Below the pieces are notes generated by a model that was given only the letters and a program-made list of their open reading frames with translations, ran no database searches and was not told the DNA's origin. The translations under genes and the position numbers were made by a program. Of a stretch of DNA of 64,000 nt, positions 49,873 through 63,400 are shown in pieces (the first letter of the stretch is position 1; the number at the start of each line of letters is the position of its first letter). Source of the stretch: Puffinus mauretanicus. Taxonomy: Eukaryota; Chordata; Aves; Procellariiformes; Procellariidae. The DNA is taken from positions 1,302,001 through 1,366,000 of the forward strand of contig JAJKFH010002198.1 of assembly GCA_023333565.1 (NCBI GenBank). The letters run 5' to 3'.

Positions 49873-52609
49873 CAAGAGCCGAATAGACCCCAAGGACCAT
49901 CCAGATAGAAACTTATCCATCACAGTGAAATCGTCATTTTCCTGGCATTCTTGTACCATTTTTACTGAAATCAGGTAAAATGGGAATTTTGAGGCTGTAT
50001 TAACTCTTCTGCATCACTTCTGCTGGAGTTGTGTGTTTGCTTTCTTCTTCCTTTGACCTGTGCTGAATCCTGTTTGACTAACATAGTGTGAAGTTCTAGG
50101 GAGGAAGGGTTGTGCCACAGAGGAAGAGATCGCAATCACAGAGGATCTCTTTGCAGTGCCGTTCAGATGTACAAGGGTTATCTAGCTGAAAGTGAAAATT
50201 GCTCCCTATAACACCAAAGGATTTTTTTTTTTCCTTTCTGTTGCAGTTATTCTTGGTGACGTAGATGTTGTATAATGTGAATGTACATGTATGTACATGC
50301 ATATGCACTTAATCTCAGTAGTCTAACAAACAGATTGGCAGTAATAAATATCCTCTCAGCAATGCAGAGTCCTGCTGCCGTGGGACAAGCAGTGGCAGTG
50401 GGGTGGGTCAGCTTTCGTGATAGAGTCTGCGGGGTCAGGACTCTTACTGTCATGTCGCTTTTGTGGCTGTGTTATGCTTTTGTGACTGTTCTTCGTTGTT
50501 GATTAAGTAGCAATCCACAGTAAAAAAAGAAAATATACATACAGCCCCCATGGAATTTATTTTGGAAGGAATATTATGCCAGCTAGGCCCACTTTTATTG
50601 TAATCTGATTATTGATTCATAATTGATCACAATTGAATAAACATGAACAAAAGGTTGTATTGAAGGACACTTAAATATATAATAGTTTTTGACAATATCT
50701 CATGTATATGATGTAACACTATTGTACTTTGTCTTTCATGTTGTAAAAATGAATTGCATGATGTACTTCGATAGCTGTTACTTAAAAGCGCCCTAAATTC
50801 TGGTGGAAACCACAGTTTTTCTGATCTACTTTTATATCAGGATGAATAAGCAGTTTACTGAATGCCTTTTGAAAGAAAGACATATTAGTGCTTCTTAACA
50901 CCTACACTTCTCTGAACTACAGACTGTAAAAGGTATTAATCTTCTGTGAGCTAGATTCTGCCCTCAGGTGTAGATTCACGGCATCTCTTGATATCAGCAG
51001 AAGCCATACAATTGCATTTAATACAGAATCAATATCAACAAGAAGAATGACAAAGCTTAATAATAAACCCTCAAAATTACACAAACTTAAGGCAGGTATT
51101 TTACGATAAGAATTCTCTTTATGTTGTACACTTTTGTCTGTATGGAGGAAAAAATATAGAACGTTTCATGGCTGTACCACAAAATCCCTGATGTTGGCAC
51201 GTTTAGTGCTGCAGGCATCTAAGTGTGATCTGAAGAATAATTTCAAAATTGTAAACCAGGATGGCTTCTTAGCAGTAAATGGAAAACTTAGTGTATGAAT
51301 AATGCTATCATACAGGGCTATACTAAGGTTTCTGTATGGCTTGAGTAGTTTATTTTAGCTGTGTCATCTGTAAAATAGGTGGTCTGCAGTATAATTCAAC
51401 TCATCTTAGTGAAATTCTGTGAAGTCAACTGTTTACTTTGTACAGAGTACCTGAAATTTATCGAAGTACTACATTAGGTGGTAAAGTACTACGGTCATTG
51501 GAATGCAGTTTTAGACAATTAGAATACTATAAACAACAAAAGCTACCCAGCTGCTCACAGTATTACTAGCTTTCAAATGTCTCAGTTTTTTTGAGTTACT
51601 AAGCAATGACAAATCTCATTCAAGTCACTAGGAGCTAAAGGTTTTTAGTACCTTTTCATAAATCATGTCTATTACTCTGTGGAATCATCACACGACCTGA
51701 ATGAAATATTTAGATTCTGGCTTCTGTGGTCTGGAGGGAACACCAGTGTCCATCAGAGTAGAAGAGCCATACTAATGCCCAGTAAAGTTAATGCATTGAT
51801 TTGGTTTCCAAGAGAGAGGAGAAATACCTTTTGGCTTATTTAAAACAGGGATAAGTGATGTAATGCTTTATCTGTGCTCATTTCTTTCAAAACCTGTAGT
51901 ATGAAAATAATATCTCTGCTATAGGAAAATCTTTTCAAAGTTTAAGCAACTGTTCTGTTCTGCGGGCAGTTGTGACCTGAAGCGCTTAGGTTTGTTTGTA
52001 GTGGAAAAAAATAGTTCTGATCTTGCTTTCTCTTTACCATCAACTCCACTTCTATAGCATTACTTTTGGATGTTGAAGTTCATGTTCAGTTGTTCACTAA
52101 ACACACTGTCCTGTTCTTGTACTGAGATAGTGTTTGTATCTCGTTTTGAATACATTCAGAAGAAAAGTGTGTGGACGTGTTCTATGTATATAGTTGTGTT
52201 TGTATTTATCTGTGTTGATGCATCTGTAGCTGTGATGCCATTAACCTTTTAACAGAAACTTTGCTATATAGTTGGTCAGGCAGGCCATAGCCAATGCTAT
52301 TGTCTCTGGGATTCTTTTGGTCTATGTTTTTTTTTTCTAGAAATTGAGGGCTAACTTCGATTCCAGGACATTGGACTTGACAATCCTTTCTAGATCCCTA
52401 TTCCAATGTTTAGGAGCTCCCATTTTAAACTATGGAAAATCAGGCATGTTGTACAGGTATAAATCTGTAACCGTGGATTGCTTCTGAAGGTTCTACCTTT
52501 CCTTCCAACTCACTGGTGTCTGTTGTCTACATGAAGACAAACATAGATGCTGAGATGTCAGTTTATGTTGTCTGGAAGGGTGTTAGCACAGGACTTTGAT
52601 TTGCGATCC

Positions 52610-52630
52610 TTTTTTTTTTTTTTTTTTTTT
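52610..52630 (+). repeat. poly-T run followed by CCTTCAG
   Basis: Twenty-one T residues followed by CCTTCAG make a strong splice-acceptor look-alike inside intron 2. No coding sequence I recognise follows it. Confidence 0.7.
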
Positions 52631-52869
52631 CCTTCAGAATGTATTGAAGAACTATACTTTTTGCTTCCCCTTCAAACAGGAATTCTACCCTTTGTGTCCT
52701 GTGAAATAGTTTCTTTAAGTAGATCATTTTATGAGGCTTATTCTTGGTCATTCTTGGCCATGTTAGAAGACATGGCATAGGTTCAAGGACAAAACGCTGC
52801 ATGTGAGGCACTGAAAGAAAAATATTTAGCATCACATCGTTCTGTCGCTTGCAATATGTTTGTCTTCAT

Positions 52870-53090
52870 GTGAGCCGTGCCACCAGTTGCTCTGTCTGGC
52901 GAATATGGCAAGATAAGCGGGGTTGAAGGAGAGGGCCAGGACTGTGCAGGTGCTTCTGGAAATGGTGCCGGAGGTTCACTAGGTGGTGCTCTCCCCCTGG
53001 GTAGCGACCAAACATCCCGCAGGGATGCGGAGAGGGATTCTCTTGAGGAAGGAATGAATGCTGGTCTCAAACAGTGTCTTCCATGCTAGG
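52870..53090. other. GC-richer patch within RGS7 intron 2
   Basis: About 220 bases with more G+C than their flanks carry open frames on both strands (52877-53089 plus, 52783-53070 minus). The translations are low in complexity (Gly/Ala or Pro/Ser rich) and unrecognised. It could be a regulatory element or a decayed repeat. Confidence 0.3.
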
Positions 53091-56000
53091 TGTTGATGTT
53101 GGTGTCCCGGTCAAACTGTTGATCAAGTCTTTTGGTGGTGGCTTTAATTCATTGATGCTCGTTCTGCAGTTTCAGGGCGGGAAGCCTCTACTGTCGTCAT
53201 GTGTTCATCAGCCAGCCTAGACACTGCTGCTTGTTGCCTGCACCCGTGTTACACAAAGGAGGCTGCTGGGCTTAGCATTCTGTTGGCAAACTGAAAAGAT
53301 AATTTCTGTGCATAAAATTTACAATCTAAGTATAAAACAAGAGGTGGCAAAGAGATTTGGGGAGGCTAGTCAGAAGAGGCTGAGGGTAGGTAATTTCCAT
53401 TTTTCCCCTCAATGCATGGAATGGTCTTTGCATCACCTTCAGAATAGTATTTGAGGATCACCAAAATGGAAGTGAAGCTTGCTACAAATTCAGTCATTCA
53501 CATGATTTGGTCCAAATGTCAGTGGTTTTGTTCTTTGTTATCTTGGCAGGCCTTAGCAAGAGGAAATATGTTTCTGTATGTTCTCACTTTTCTTCCTTAT
53601 CCCACCTTTTTGACTTTTTCATATAATCCATATAGATGTGGTAAATGGATTTTAGCGGAGTATGTCCATAGCTGACATGAATATATTAGCATCGTTTTAA
53701 GTTTTAGCCATATTGTTGGTTACATTTAAATATTTTTGTCCTATTCTTTTTGCAAGCTATCTTGAACAGTACTTGCAAGATGGACTACTTAGATGGTTAT
53801 GTATTAGCCAATTAGACTTCAGAGTGTTACTAGAAACGTTCAGTGTGCTGTGTTATTGCATTGTTAGCTAACCTTGGGACGGATACTTTCTCAAACATTT
53901 GAAGCGTGTAGTAGATGCAGTTGAGGGGGAAAATGCCCCCCTCCAATGTTTGTGGGTTTTTTTTTTTTTGAAGCTAAGGTCTTTCCTATTTACCTTGTAG
54001 AAGTAGAAGTGAAATTTTACTTTATTTATGTGGCCCTAAGTGCAGAGTAACTGCTGTTCTCACTTGGGTTATTAAGGTTAATTCCTTGAAAAGTAGTACC
54101 ACATGGTTCCTGTGTTGGTGAAATGCTACAGAAGTTTTTATGCAGTGGTGTTCTGGTGGTAGCACGCTAGAGGTGTGAATTCCAGCTTTCTTCCACTGAA
54201 GTAGGCTATATTGTAGAATTAATTAGGTGAAACATTATGTTTTGTTTATATTTTCCATTTTCCCTTCAAAGCAAGTAAATGTAATGATGACTTTTGAATG
54301 AATTGCCCTTCTACAAGCTAAATAAGTTTTCGTAATTGACATATCAATTGCAACATTAACTATTAATGCAGTGAATGACTTCTGACAAGTGAGAATAAAT
54401 GAGATAATAGTCATTAGCCGGCATAACACCTTTTTCCTGAAGGAAGAGATGGATGGTGCCTTGAGGATCTCATCTGCATTAGAACGCAGTGGAAAAGCAG
54501 TGACAGGTAGCATGTTGTACTGAAATGCAACAGTAGCCATGCTTTTTGCTAATGCTAGGATGATTTCTGATGCGTAGTCTGTTACATCACTCTTCTAATC
54601 TGCCAGATCTCAGCTGATTGCCTCCCTTTAACACTGAATGTGATCATGCAGAGGGAGACCGGGTGTGAGAGAAGGAAGGTTAAGTCTAGGTTGTGTTGCT
54701 GAATGGTTTTGAATAAATCACTCCATATCAAGCAAGCTGAAAGGCATACAGGCACGTTGTACTTAACTCCTTAGGATGCAGATAAGTAAGAGGTAGGTAT
54801 TATTTTAAATAATACGTGAAACAGCATTTATCTTAAAAGTAAACAACCCCTCCCCACTTCTCTGAGTAGGAAGACTGGAACCGCAGAAACTCTTCCTTTG
54901 TGCAGTGCTGTAGAAACTATAAATTCCTCATGGCTGGAGAATTCTTCTAATATTACTAGGATGTGGTTTGCCTAAGAGCAAGGAGAGTATCTAAAATCAA
55001 GTATTGCATTTAGAAAATTGGGCAGTGGGAACATGGATATGAATCAGTTCTCCTCTCCTGTTTGACAAAATGGTAGTAATTTTGTGCCTCTGTTTCCCAT
55101 TTGTAATTTGGAGATAATTCAACTGGATTATGAAGAGACACTGAGGATAAGATTAATTATATTTTCGGACAGTGTATAGTATAGTGATGGCAGTATTGCA
55201 GTAACAAATATTGCCTTATTTTTCTGATACACCTTTTTTCCAGTTGTTTTTCACAATTTCACTGAGATTCATTACAGATCTAACCTTTGACTTTCTGACT
55301 AAGATTTTTGAGTGAGGTTTCATCAGCCTGGAGAACTTTGTCTGACTCCCAGTGGAGTGTTAAGTGGAGATACAGTGGCTAAATCTCCCCATGGTGTGCT
55401 GATAGTATACCTTCTAGAGTCATTGCTTGTGTTTCTTTACCTGCTTCGAATTCTTCAGTGAGTGATGACAAGAGGGAAAGGAGATGTACATGACCTACAG
55501 CACAGGCCCATCTGTGAAGACCAGATGGCATCTGTAACAATTTTTCCAATGATTTTGTTATTTTCCTTTCCATTTCCTGTAAATTGTCTAGGGGAAACTC
55601 ATATGCTGAAGGAAGCAAGAATAATGGAAGTGCTGACCTTTATTGACGGAATGGCATTTTGTACTTTCTAACCACTGCAGCCTAATCTCACTTCTGTAAT
55701 GCCTATAAATGCTGTGTTTGAAATAATATGTAATTCTGTGGAATCCAAACATGACTTTTTTTCGTGCCGCTAAAAGAACAGAGGATATCTATAACTAAAG
55801 GGGTGTGTGGGAGCGAAGTTTGTGAGATTTTACTTTCCAGCAGCTTAAAACTAGTCGGAACACTGAATAAGTATTGTGGCAAGTGTAACTAAAGGGACAT
55901 TAATCCACACTATATTTTCCCCAAGCTTTAATTTTTGTAACAGATTCTGTAATTGTACCTCTCAGCAATATATCCTAACATTCACTATGCTGAAGCAGAA

Positions 56001-59000
56001 AGTCCAGTCGTTCAATCTGCATATGGATAGCGTGAGTTTAATATGAATAGCGATGATTTGAATGAACCTATGCAGCTTCATACACGGTATTTCTGTGAAA
56101 CATGACTAGACCTGCAAAACAACTAGCTTATTTGTTTCTTTTGCTTGGCAGTCATGTGGTGGTGGTTTTTTTTTTTTTCCCCTTCACTGAGGCTGATATT
56201 ATTGACATCTGTGCCATCACCAGCAGGATGTAATTCCCCAAAATGTGTGTTTGCATGTGTACCCATGTTTGCAGCTGGTATTCTAGCTATCACTAAGTTT
56301 TCCCACCTAGCTTAAATAGTTTCTTGCTTTATCAGTGTGGTCCTCTCTTTTATTATTACTTCCAATATCCATACACAGAAGTGTTTTGCCTTTGAGCAAA
56401 GGGAGAGTATCACATAGAGGAAAGACTATGCTATTAGAAGTGTATCTTCTCTATAGAACTGCATCAGCAGGTTTGGGCATTTAATAACCTTTATTACTTA
56501 GCTAGGTCATTTTTTCCTGTAATATTTTGTTGAAGAGATTTAAATATATTCAAATTTCTGGCAGATATTACTTCTGAACTAGCAACTCCCATGTGTCCTC
56601 TCTTAAAACTGTAGAGCATTTTGTTTTGGAAGTCTCTCTTCATTTACCTCTTCTGCTAACAGAACTGTGTGCTCTGGAATGATTAGTTTTGCTAATGATA
56701 TAAAATATTTTCCTCACTTTGGATTAGTGTCCAGTTTCTCTTCCACTTTTCATAAACTTTTATCAAGTAACATTAGAAGCACCTTAGTATGTCACTTCTA
56801 AAATCCATGATACTAAACCAATTTATTTGTCAAAACCATCTTTACCTTCAGAAGCTGTGAGTTTTTCCGATTATAAGTGGTAACTCTGGAGTCATAACAC
56901 TAGAATCAATGTAATTTAAATTGTTTTGTTAGAATGTTGCTGTCTGCTAATGAGGTTGAGTCATGGACAGTGCATGATTTTAAGTCTGATGCTACGTTGG
57001 GTATTGTGCTGTTTCGGCTGTGTCCAAGAGAGGCGTATGACAAATTACAATTTGAGATTGACCAAGCTTTTCCTTTTTTCCTTTTCCCAAAAACTTTTAA
57101 TGAGCCATCATACATTTATTTTTGCATCTTTAGTTCAATTTTCACTGCTTCAGTTCAGTATGAAAATCTAATAAAAACCTTTTATTAGCATGATTTTATT
57201 GCACTGAAATTTTAGCCAAGTTCCCTGAGCAAGGAACCAAACTAAACACCCCATGCAGTTTATGTGGACTAAAGAAATGCACCGTATATGCAGAGCCAAG
57301 ATTTTTTTCTTAGTCTAATTAAAGTATTAGCAATATAATCAGAGTTTTTATTCATCCAGTTAGAATCATCCACACAGATAGACACTAACATCTATATCCC
57401 TAATAATCCAATTATTGCTAATTCCAAATATTGGTATAGCTTAAACAGATATATACAAGCTGTTTAGTATCTGTTTCTTTCTCCAGTGTTAGGCTCAACT
57501 TTTCTAGGCTCCTTAGGGTCCTAGGGTCAATAGTATTGAGTTATCTTCTGGAAGGATGGTGAAGGATTACATCTGCATCCTGACAGAAAGAGTATGAGGT
57601 TGATATTGAGTATTTCTTCCTTGTTGCTCTTGGATCTGCTTGTATTTATTGTTTTGTGTTTGCTAACACAGTCATCTTGCTTGCTCTTTCTTCGTTGCTT
57701 CCCAAGTTCCATTTTATATCTGAGTTTTACTATGTATGGAATGTTTTACCCAGGTCCCAAGGTTGCATTCCTTTACCAGGAATTTGACAATACATGATTT
57801 GTATTTTTAGCCCTGGAGCCCAGGTATCATCCTGTGCCAGTACTGTCAAAAGTCTCTACTATCATCTGATGCTCGAACTTCTGGGGGCTTCTGTTACGGA
57901 CTCCTATCTTTCTTCAACAGCCTTCAAGCTTCTTTAACATAAAGTAAGATTTTATTAGCACATCCTCATCATCTCCTTGTATTAGGGTCATTGAATTGTT
58001 CACTGTACAAAAATAATGATCCATTAGAAAATCTGTGTATCCACAGATACATATAGATATAAAGTTTTGGTAATTACTTGCTGTTAATTTTGCTGGTATG
58101 TTACCAAAATTTCCTTGTAACAGTTTTCACAGTAAAAGACAAATTAGTCTGGTTGTAGATATGAAAGACTTTAAATAAAGCTTTTGATTTTAGCCTTTTC
58201 TAAACTAACAAGAGAGCCACAAGGTTTGTCTTATAAATCTTACACAGTCTACAATCTGTGGACCACAACATACCAGTAAAACGGAGGTAAATATAACAGC
58301 TCAAATGTGCTGAAGAAGAAATTCTGTCCATGGCCGTTATCCAAAAATAGTCACTTGTACAGACCGAGCCTGTTGGTGAGCGTAATCTAAGAGGCCCCAT
58401 TAAAAATCATGACCTTTAGCAAACAACTGATTATTACCCCTGTCTTCCACTCAAATCTTATAACTGATGCCTGACTTTGCAGCAGTTTGAACTTTGCAAT
58501 CATCTTAAATGAATACAGGCGAAAGACCTTATTAAATAAAAAGCAGAAGCAGAATGATTTTGAACATAATTTGAACATCCTCTTGGATTAATGATATTTA
58601 CAGTATTAATCAGAGACCCTGAAAATCACAGTTGTTGATGCCCAGAATAATTGAAGCATCTCAGCTGACAGTGTTGATGCTCTTGAATTGTGATATACAT
58701 GAAAGGCAGTTTATTTGCACATAACTTTTCTTGTGTTTCCAAGTGCAGTCTGTCATCACTGACTATTTTTTAAAAAGGCTAAGAATTCCAATTCCATTGT
58801 GAGGGTGCAAAAATTTTTTTTTTTTATATTAATCAAGCAATATTGCTGTGAAAGCTACAACTCAGTAAATCAGCTAACAATTGCAAGTGATATTTATAGA
58901 AGCTCTGTTGGAACCAAATATCTTCTTAACCACTGCAACCAATGACTTCTGTTTGTTATTTTTAGGCAATAGAAATGGAAATTCTAAACAAGAAAAACTC

Positions 59001-60339
59001 TCTCAGCTTATTTTAATAATAATCTACAAGGGCCTTTTTCGGTTTTGGCTATCCATATTTTTCATATCTTGAAGTGCTCACCAGACTTTGTAGTTCAGAT
59101 GACCACAGTCTTTGATTGTCTGTGCTTCACTAAGAAGGCAAGAGAAAATGCTTTTATCTCGCAGCCTGATAAATTGATTTTTTTCTACAGAATGCTGTTG
59201 GATCTTACAGCTCAAAAGTGGTATGGTAATGTCCCAGATCTATTTCCATTCACTGTTCCTCAAATGGAATTTGCAGTTTCTGAATCTTGTCTTTTTTGGA
59301 GTCATTTTGAAAGGAAGGAGACTTTTTTTTCATACACACAAAGGTAAGGAGAATGTTTGATACATTATTTCATGACTAACTTCAACCATACTTCCTCAAA
59401 GGAGGTGTGTTTATTTTCTTCCACTTTTGAAGTACTTTGAATTCCAGTTTTAAAATTGAGTTGCAATATTACATAAAGTTTTTAAATGGTTTCTATTACT
59501 TTAATACATCCTTTTTTTTTTTAATGTTTTTATTTTAGAGGAGCTATGTGGGTGATTGAAAACTAAGCTGTACATCCTTGATTTTGCTTTGAAATACATG
59601 CTCAAACTCAAATGTGATTCTCATCAGTGCAGGTGTCCTCGAAAAATGACATGACTTTTGCAAGCACTAGTCTGGTAGATGAATTGATGGATTTCCATGT
59701 GCAGGCTAGAGCATGTTAAACAGCATGAAAAAACTTTATTTGGCAATGTTATCATATTATTTCATTATGTAAAATTATGTTGCTGGAGAGGAACATGTTT
59801 AGGGAAATAAATTGCCAAAAGAGCTTTGGCTTTTGTTACGCAGATTTGAGGGATCGAATATATGAACTGATTGTTATTCGTATTTCCAGTTGCTATAAAG
59901 ATCTTGACTGTTGTTCTGTTTGGGAGGCTCTTATGAGAAAGAATATAATTTTGAAACTTACGAATATCATTTTGAAACTCTCTATAACCATTTGCAATCA
60001 CCGTTTCAATTCTTGGCCATCATAAGCCTTGAAATGTCGTAAATATTACCTGATTGGCTGATCACTGTAAATACACAGGCCAAGATCTGCTTGAAACAGA
60101 TCTACTATTCAAGAGTATCCCAGTTGCAGAATAAAATAAAAAACTTTATATTTAAATAATGGCAGCTCAAAAGCACAAGATCCTGATACAGTGGTCAAGT
60201 CTTAAAACTGCTAGTAAATGCTTTGGCACTATACGTATAGGAAGTATTCTGAACTACAGTTAGTAGAAAATAATAAAACATTTTTCTGACTGCATAGCCA
60301 CAACTATCTGAAGTTTGACAAATATGAATAACATTGTAT

Positions 60340-60403
60340 AGGTCAGAATAAGTTAGATGATCTTTAAAGGTCCCTTCCAGCCTAAACTATTCTAGTATTC
60401 TGT
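60340..60403 (+). mobile_element. old CR1 LINE 3' end fragment
   Basis: The stretch AGATGATCTTTAAAGGTCCC followed by TTCCAGCCTAAACTATTCTAG matches the terminal region of a different CR1 subfamily from the copies at 26071 and 48903. It ends in a degraded octamer (TATTCTGTG). It is plus-strand and only about 64 bases long, and more diverged than the other two, so probably older. Confidence 0.8.
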
Positions 60404-63400
60404 GAAGTCGTCTGAAGGTATTTTATTTTTGGTGTGGGTTTTTTTTTTAATTTTAAACAAGCATGGTTCTCTAAGTCTTAGCAGGAGACAGACTTTAGAG
60501 TGTTGCAGAGCATTTGTGATGCCAAAATGGATGACAAATCCATTCATTATCAGGACTACATGGCTACGTATTTTTAGAACGTTCCTGTAGTTGAATGAAG
60601 GCGAACTATATGTAATTTGCCTTTGAAACAACACCTAGCAGATGCAATTTGCTGTGCTGCTGAGTTGATTTTTAGCATGATCTGTTTTTTTTTTACCTCC
60701 TCTTGCTCTGCAGAATGTTAGGCTTAGGAGCAAAACACATAGGGCGAGGTTTTCTAGTTGAAGAATGCAGGCCTTAAGCTGGTGGGAAAAACAGCTAAGG
60801 ATATGGATTTGGCGTTTTATTAGATGCCTTCTGAAATAATTTCAGCACTCAAGGAGGTGGTGAAATTGAGTGCACCAGAGGCAGATTTTTTTTTTGTTTT
60901 GGTCTAAGAAAATACAAAGCTGTTCATGACTTCTAGTTTTTGCGGTTGTTTTGGGGGGCTGTTTTTTTGTTTGTTTCTCCCTGGAGGGTCCATCCTGCAA
61001 CTGCCTAACTATAATAAAATCTCTTCCTATTTTTTCTAGCTATTAATTGGCTGTGTTTTGTAAACTAGGCGATATCAATTTACTCTGGATCAGTATTTTC
61101 AAATTGACTTTTTAAAGGAATTTTAATAAAATTGTGCTTTGTTTATTGGATATAAAACCAATTTTGTTGATAGCGATTTTCATTAATGCTGCTTTGCATA
61201 TGGCAGCATTTGTTGTTAGATGACTTTCTTGCAGGTGTAGTCATTGACATTAAATTAGTGGCTGATACCATTCTAATTTGTCAGCATACTGATCTTAGGC
61301 TGCGTTGTACTTATATTTAACTACCTGCTTTACCACTGATAAGTATCTATTGGCTCGCCTGCTTACCTGCACATTACATTACTCTATTGATCTCTCTTAT
61401 CTTGCATCTTGTACTCTTGTATTCGAGTCAATTTATTCCAAGGACACAGAGTACTTTTCAAGTAATTTAAACACACAGCAGGAAGATTATCCAGATGATA
61501 GTTTTATCATCGATTTTTATAAAAGTCTGTGAGGTACACAATTAAAATCTAGCTGCAGATAAAGAGATGCATTTGAAGAGATGAGCTTTATATTTAGAGG
61601 GACAATAAACAGTTTTTATCCTCTGTTTCTGAAAACATCCATGAGTAGTTTTTTGTTTTGTTTTTAAAGCAGCAAATGGTTCTGAGAATTCTTTTTGGGT
61701 ACTCTTTGGGGATATGGGAGAATGGCTAAGTTTTCTAGGTTTGTGGGCTCTTACTACGTAGTCTGTTTTGTGGCATGTCGAAAAAAGGTCAAAACCCAGG
61801 CCCTTCTGAAATTAGAAGTTTCTCTTTATGGTGCTTTACCTTTACATTCAAATTTCAGAGGGCTTATGTGGAAGCTACCCTCAGCCTTTGATTTACTGTA
61901 TAGTAGTTCTCATGTACTTTCAGTGTTATGCAACTCCATCTGTAGCATTCTCTCACTCATAACATCGTTTCTTCAAAAGTTTGTTTTTCTGTTTCATAGT
62001 AACTTGTCAAACTGATTTGCACTTTGTTCAGTCTTCCAGCCATTATTCAATGTGGCAAAGCGGAATGATTTCCTCAAAAGCAGCTGAAAATAAATGGAAA
62101 TGGAGAGCCTTTCATATCTATGTGAGGTAGGGGAGAACTGATGGTATCGTTCTGCAAACTTGGAAATAGTTCTTCACCAAACCTGTCTGCATTCTATTAG
62201 GAGGAGGATAAAATGCTTTTTAATTAGATGATTTAATTTGCAGGCCCAGGGATACCTTACAACTCCAATTTTTGTGATGCTGCTGAAAAAGTTTTGTTAG
62301 TAAAAACTACTGGCAAGTTTCTGGGAAGTGACTACATTTTTGTCTTCTAATCCCCTTCCTGTGAAATGTAAGGCCTGTAAGATTTCTGGTGTCTTAGGGC
62401 ACTTATCGTCCAAAGCATACTACTTCTGTTGTTCCCTTATCCTTTTTCCCTGTGCTTCATTCTCCTGCTTTTTTTCATCTTGCTCTGTCTTGCCATATTC
62501 CAAATAGGTAACTTCTGTTCAGTAAAGAAGCCTTATGTCTGAATTTCTCAGTATGCGTGTGGGGTGGTTCTAAATCAGCTGGTAAATAATAATGTACTCT
62601 AAAACTCTTGGAAATAGCTTTTCATCGGGAGTGTATGCTCTCCTTGCGTGCATATGCAGAACTGGGAAACAGATCACCTTCTAAAACGTGAAAGTGGCTG
62701 CAGCCACAAAGTGACTTGATGGGAACGCTGTGAGACGATAGGACGTACAGGTGGCTGATTGCAACTGTATCAGTTGAAATGTGCCATTTGACATCAATAC
62801 ACTAATACAGGGGGGAAGATGTTAAAAATTTCCGTAGTCCTCTCCACCTGTTTCCTTTTGTTGTTGAAATCTGTTTGGAGACATATTTTGAAGAGGAGAA
62901 ACAAAAGCAGATGCACTAGAAATAAAGAAAATATTACACTGGAAAGGTCCTCTTCTCTTGAGATGAGAGCCTGGATTTATATTTAAAATCCAAAATTACC
63001 ATTTGTGTAGAAAAAGCCAATGTGACTTTTTCAGTACAACTTTATGAAGTAGAAGACCTACCCTTTCTGGATAAAGGAAAGGGCTCTGGCTTGCAGTAGT
63101 GTTCATCTTGGTGCTCCATGATATCGTCTTTCCAATACGTTGAGAATTACTCTTACTGATGTTCACCGGGATGTTCAGTGACATGATTCTGAAAAGCGAT
63201 AAAACAACTAGATAAACAAGCAAAGCTTCACTGAATATCTTAGTCTTGCTTAATGGGTCTTAAGAGTTCCAAAACATTTTATCACGAGATTGATGTTTGC
63301 TATTTTCTACAAATGACAGACTTTGCATTACAGCACTTCTGCTTGTGATCATGATCATATTGTTTGGAAAAAAAACCCTCTGGAAAACACATAGTTCAGT

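Noticed and set aside
59045..59347. Open frame ending at AAAG|GTAAGG as a possible RGS7 or nested-gene exon
   Set aside because: The translation matches neither the next RGS7 segment nor any family I recognise. A donor-like sequence alone is common by chance.
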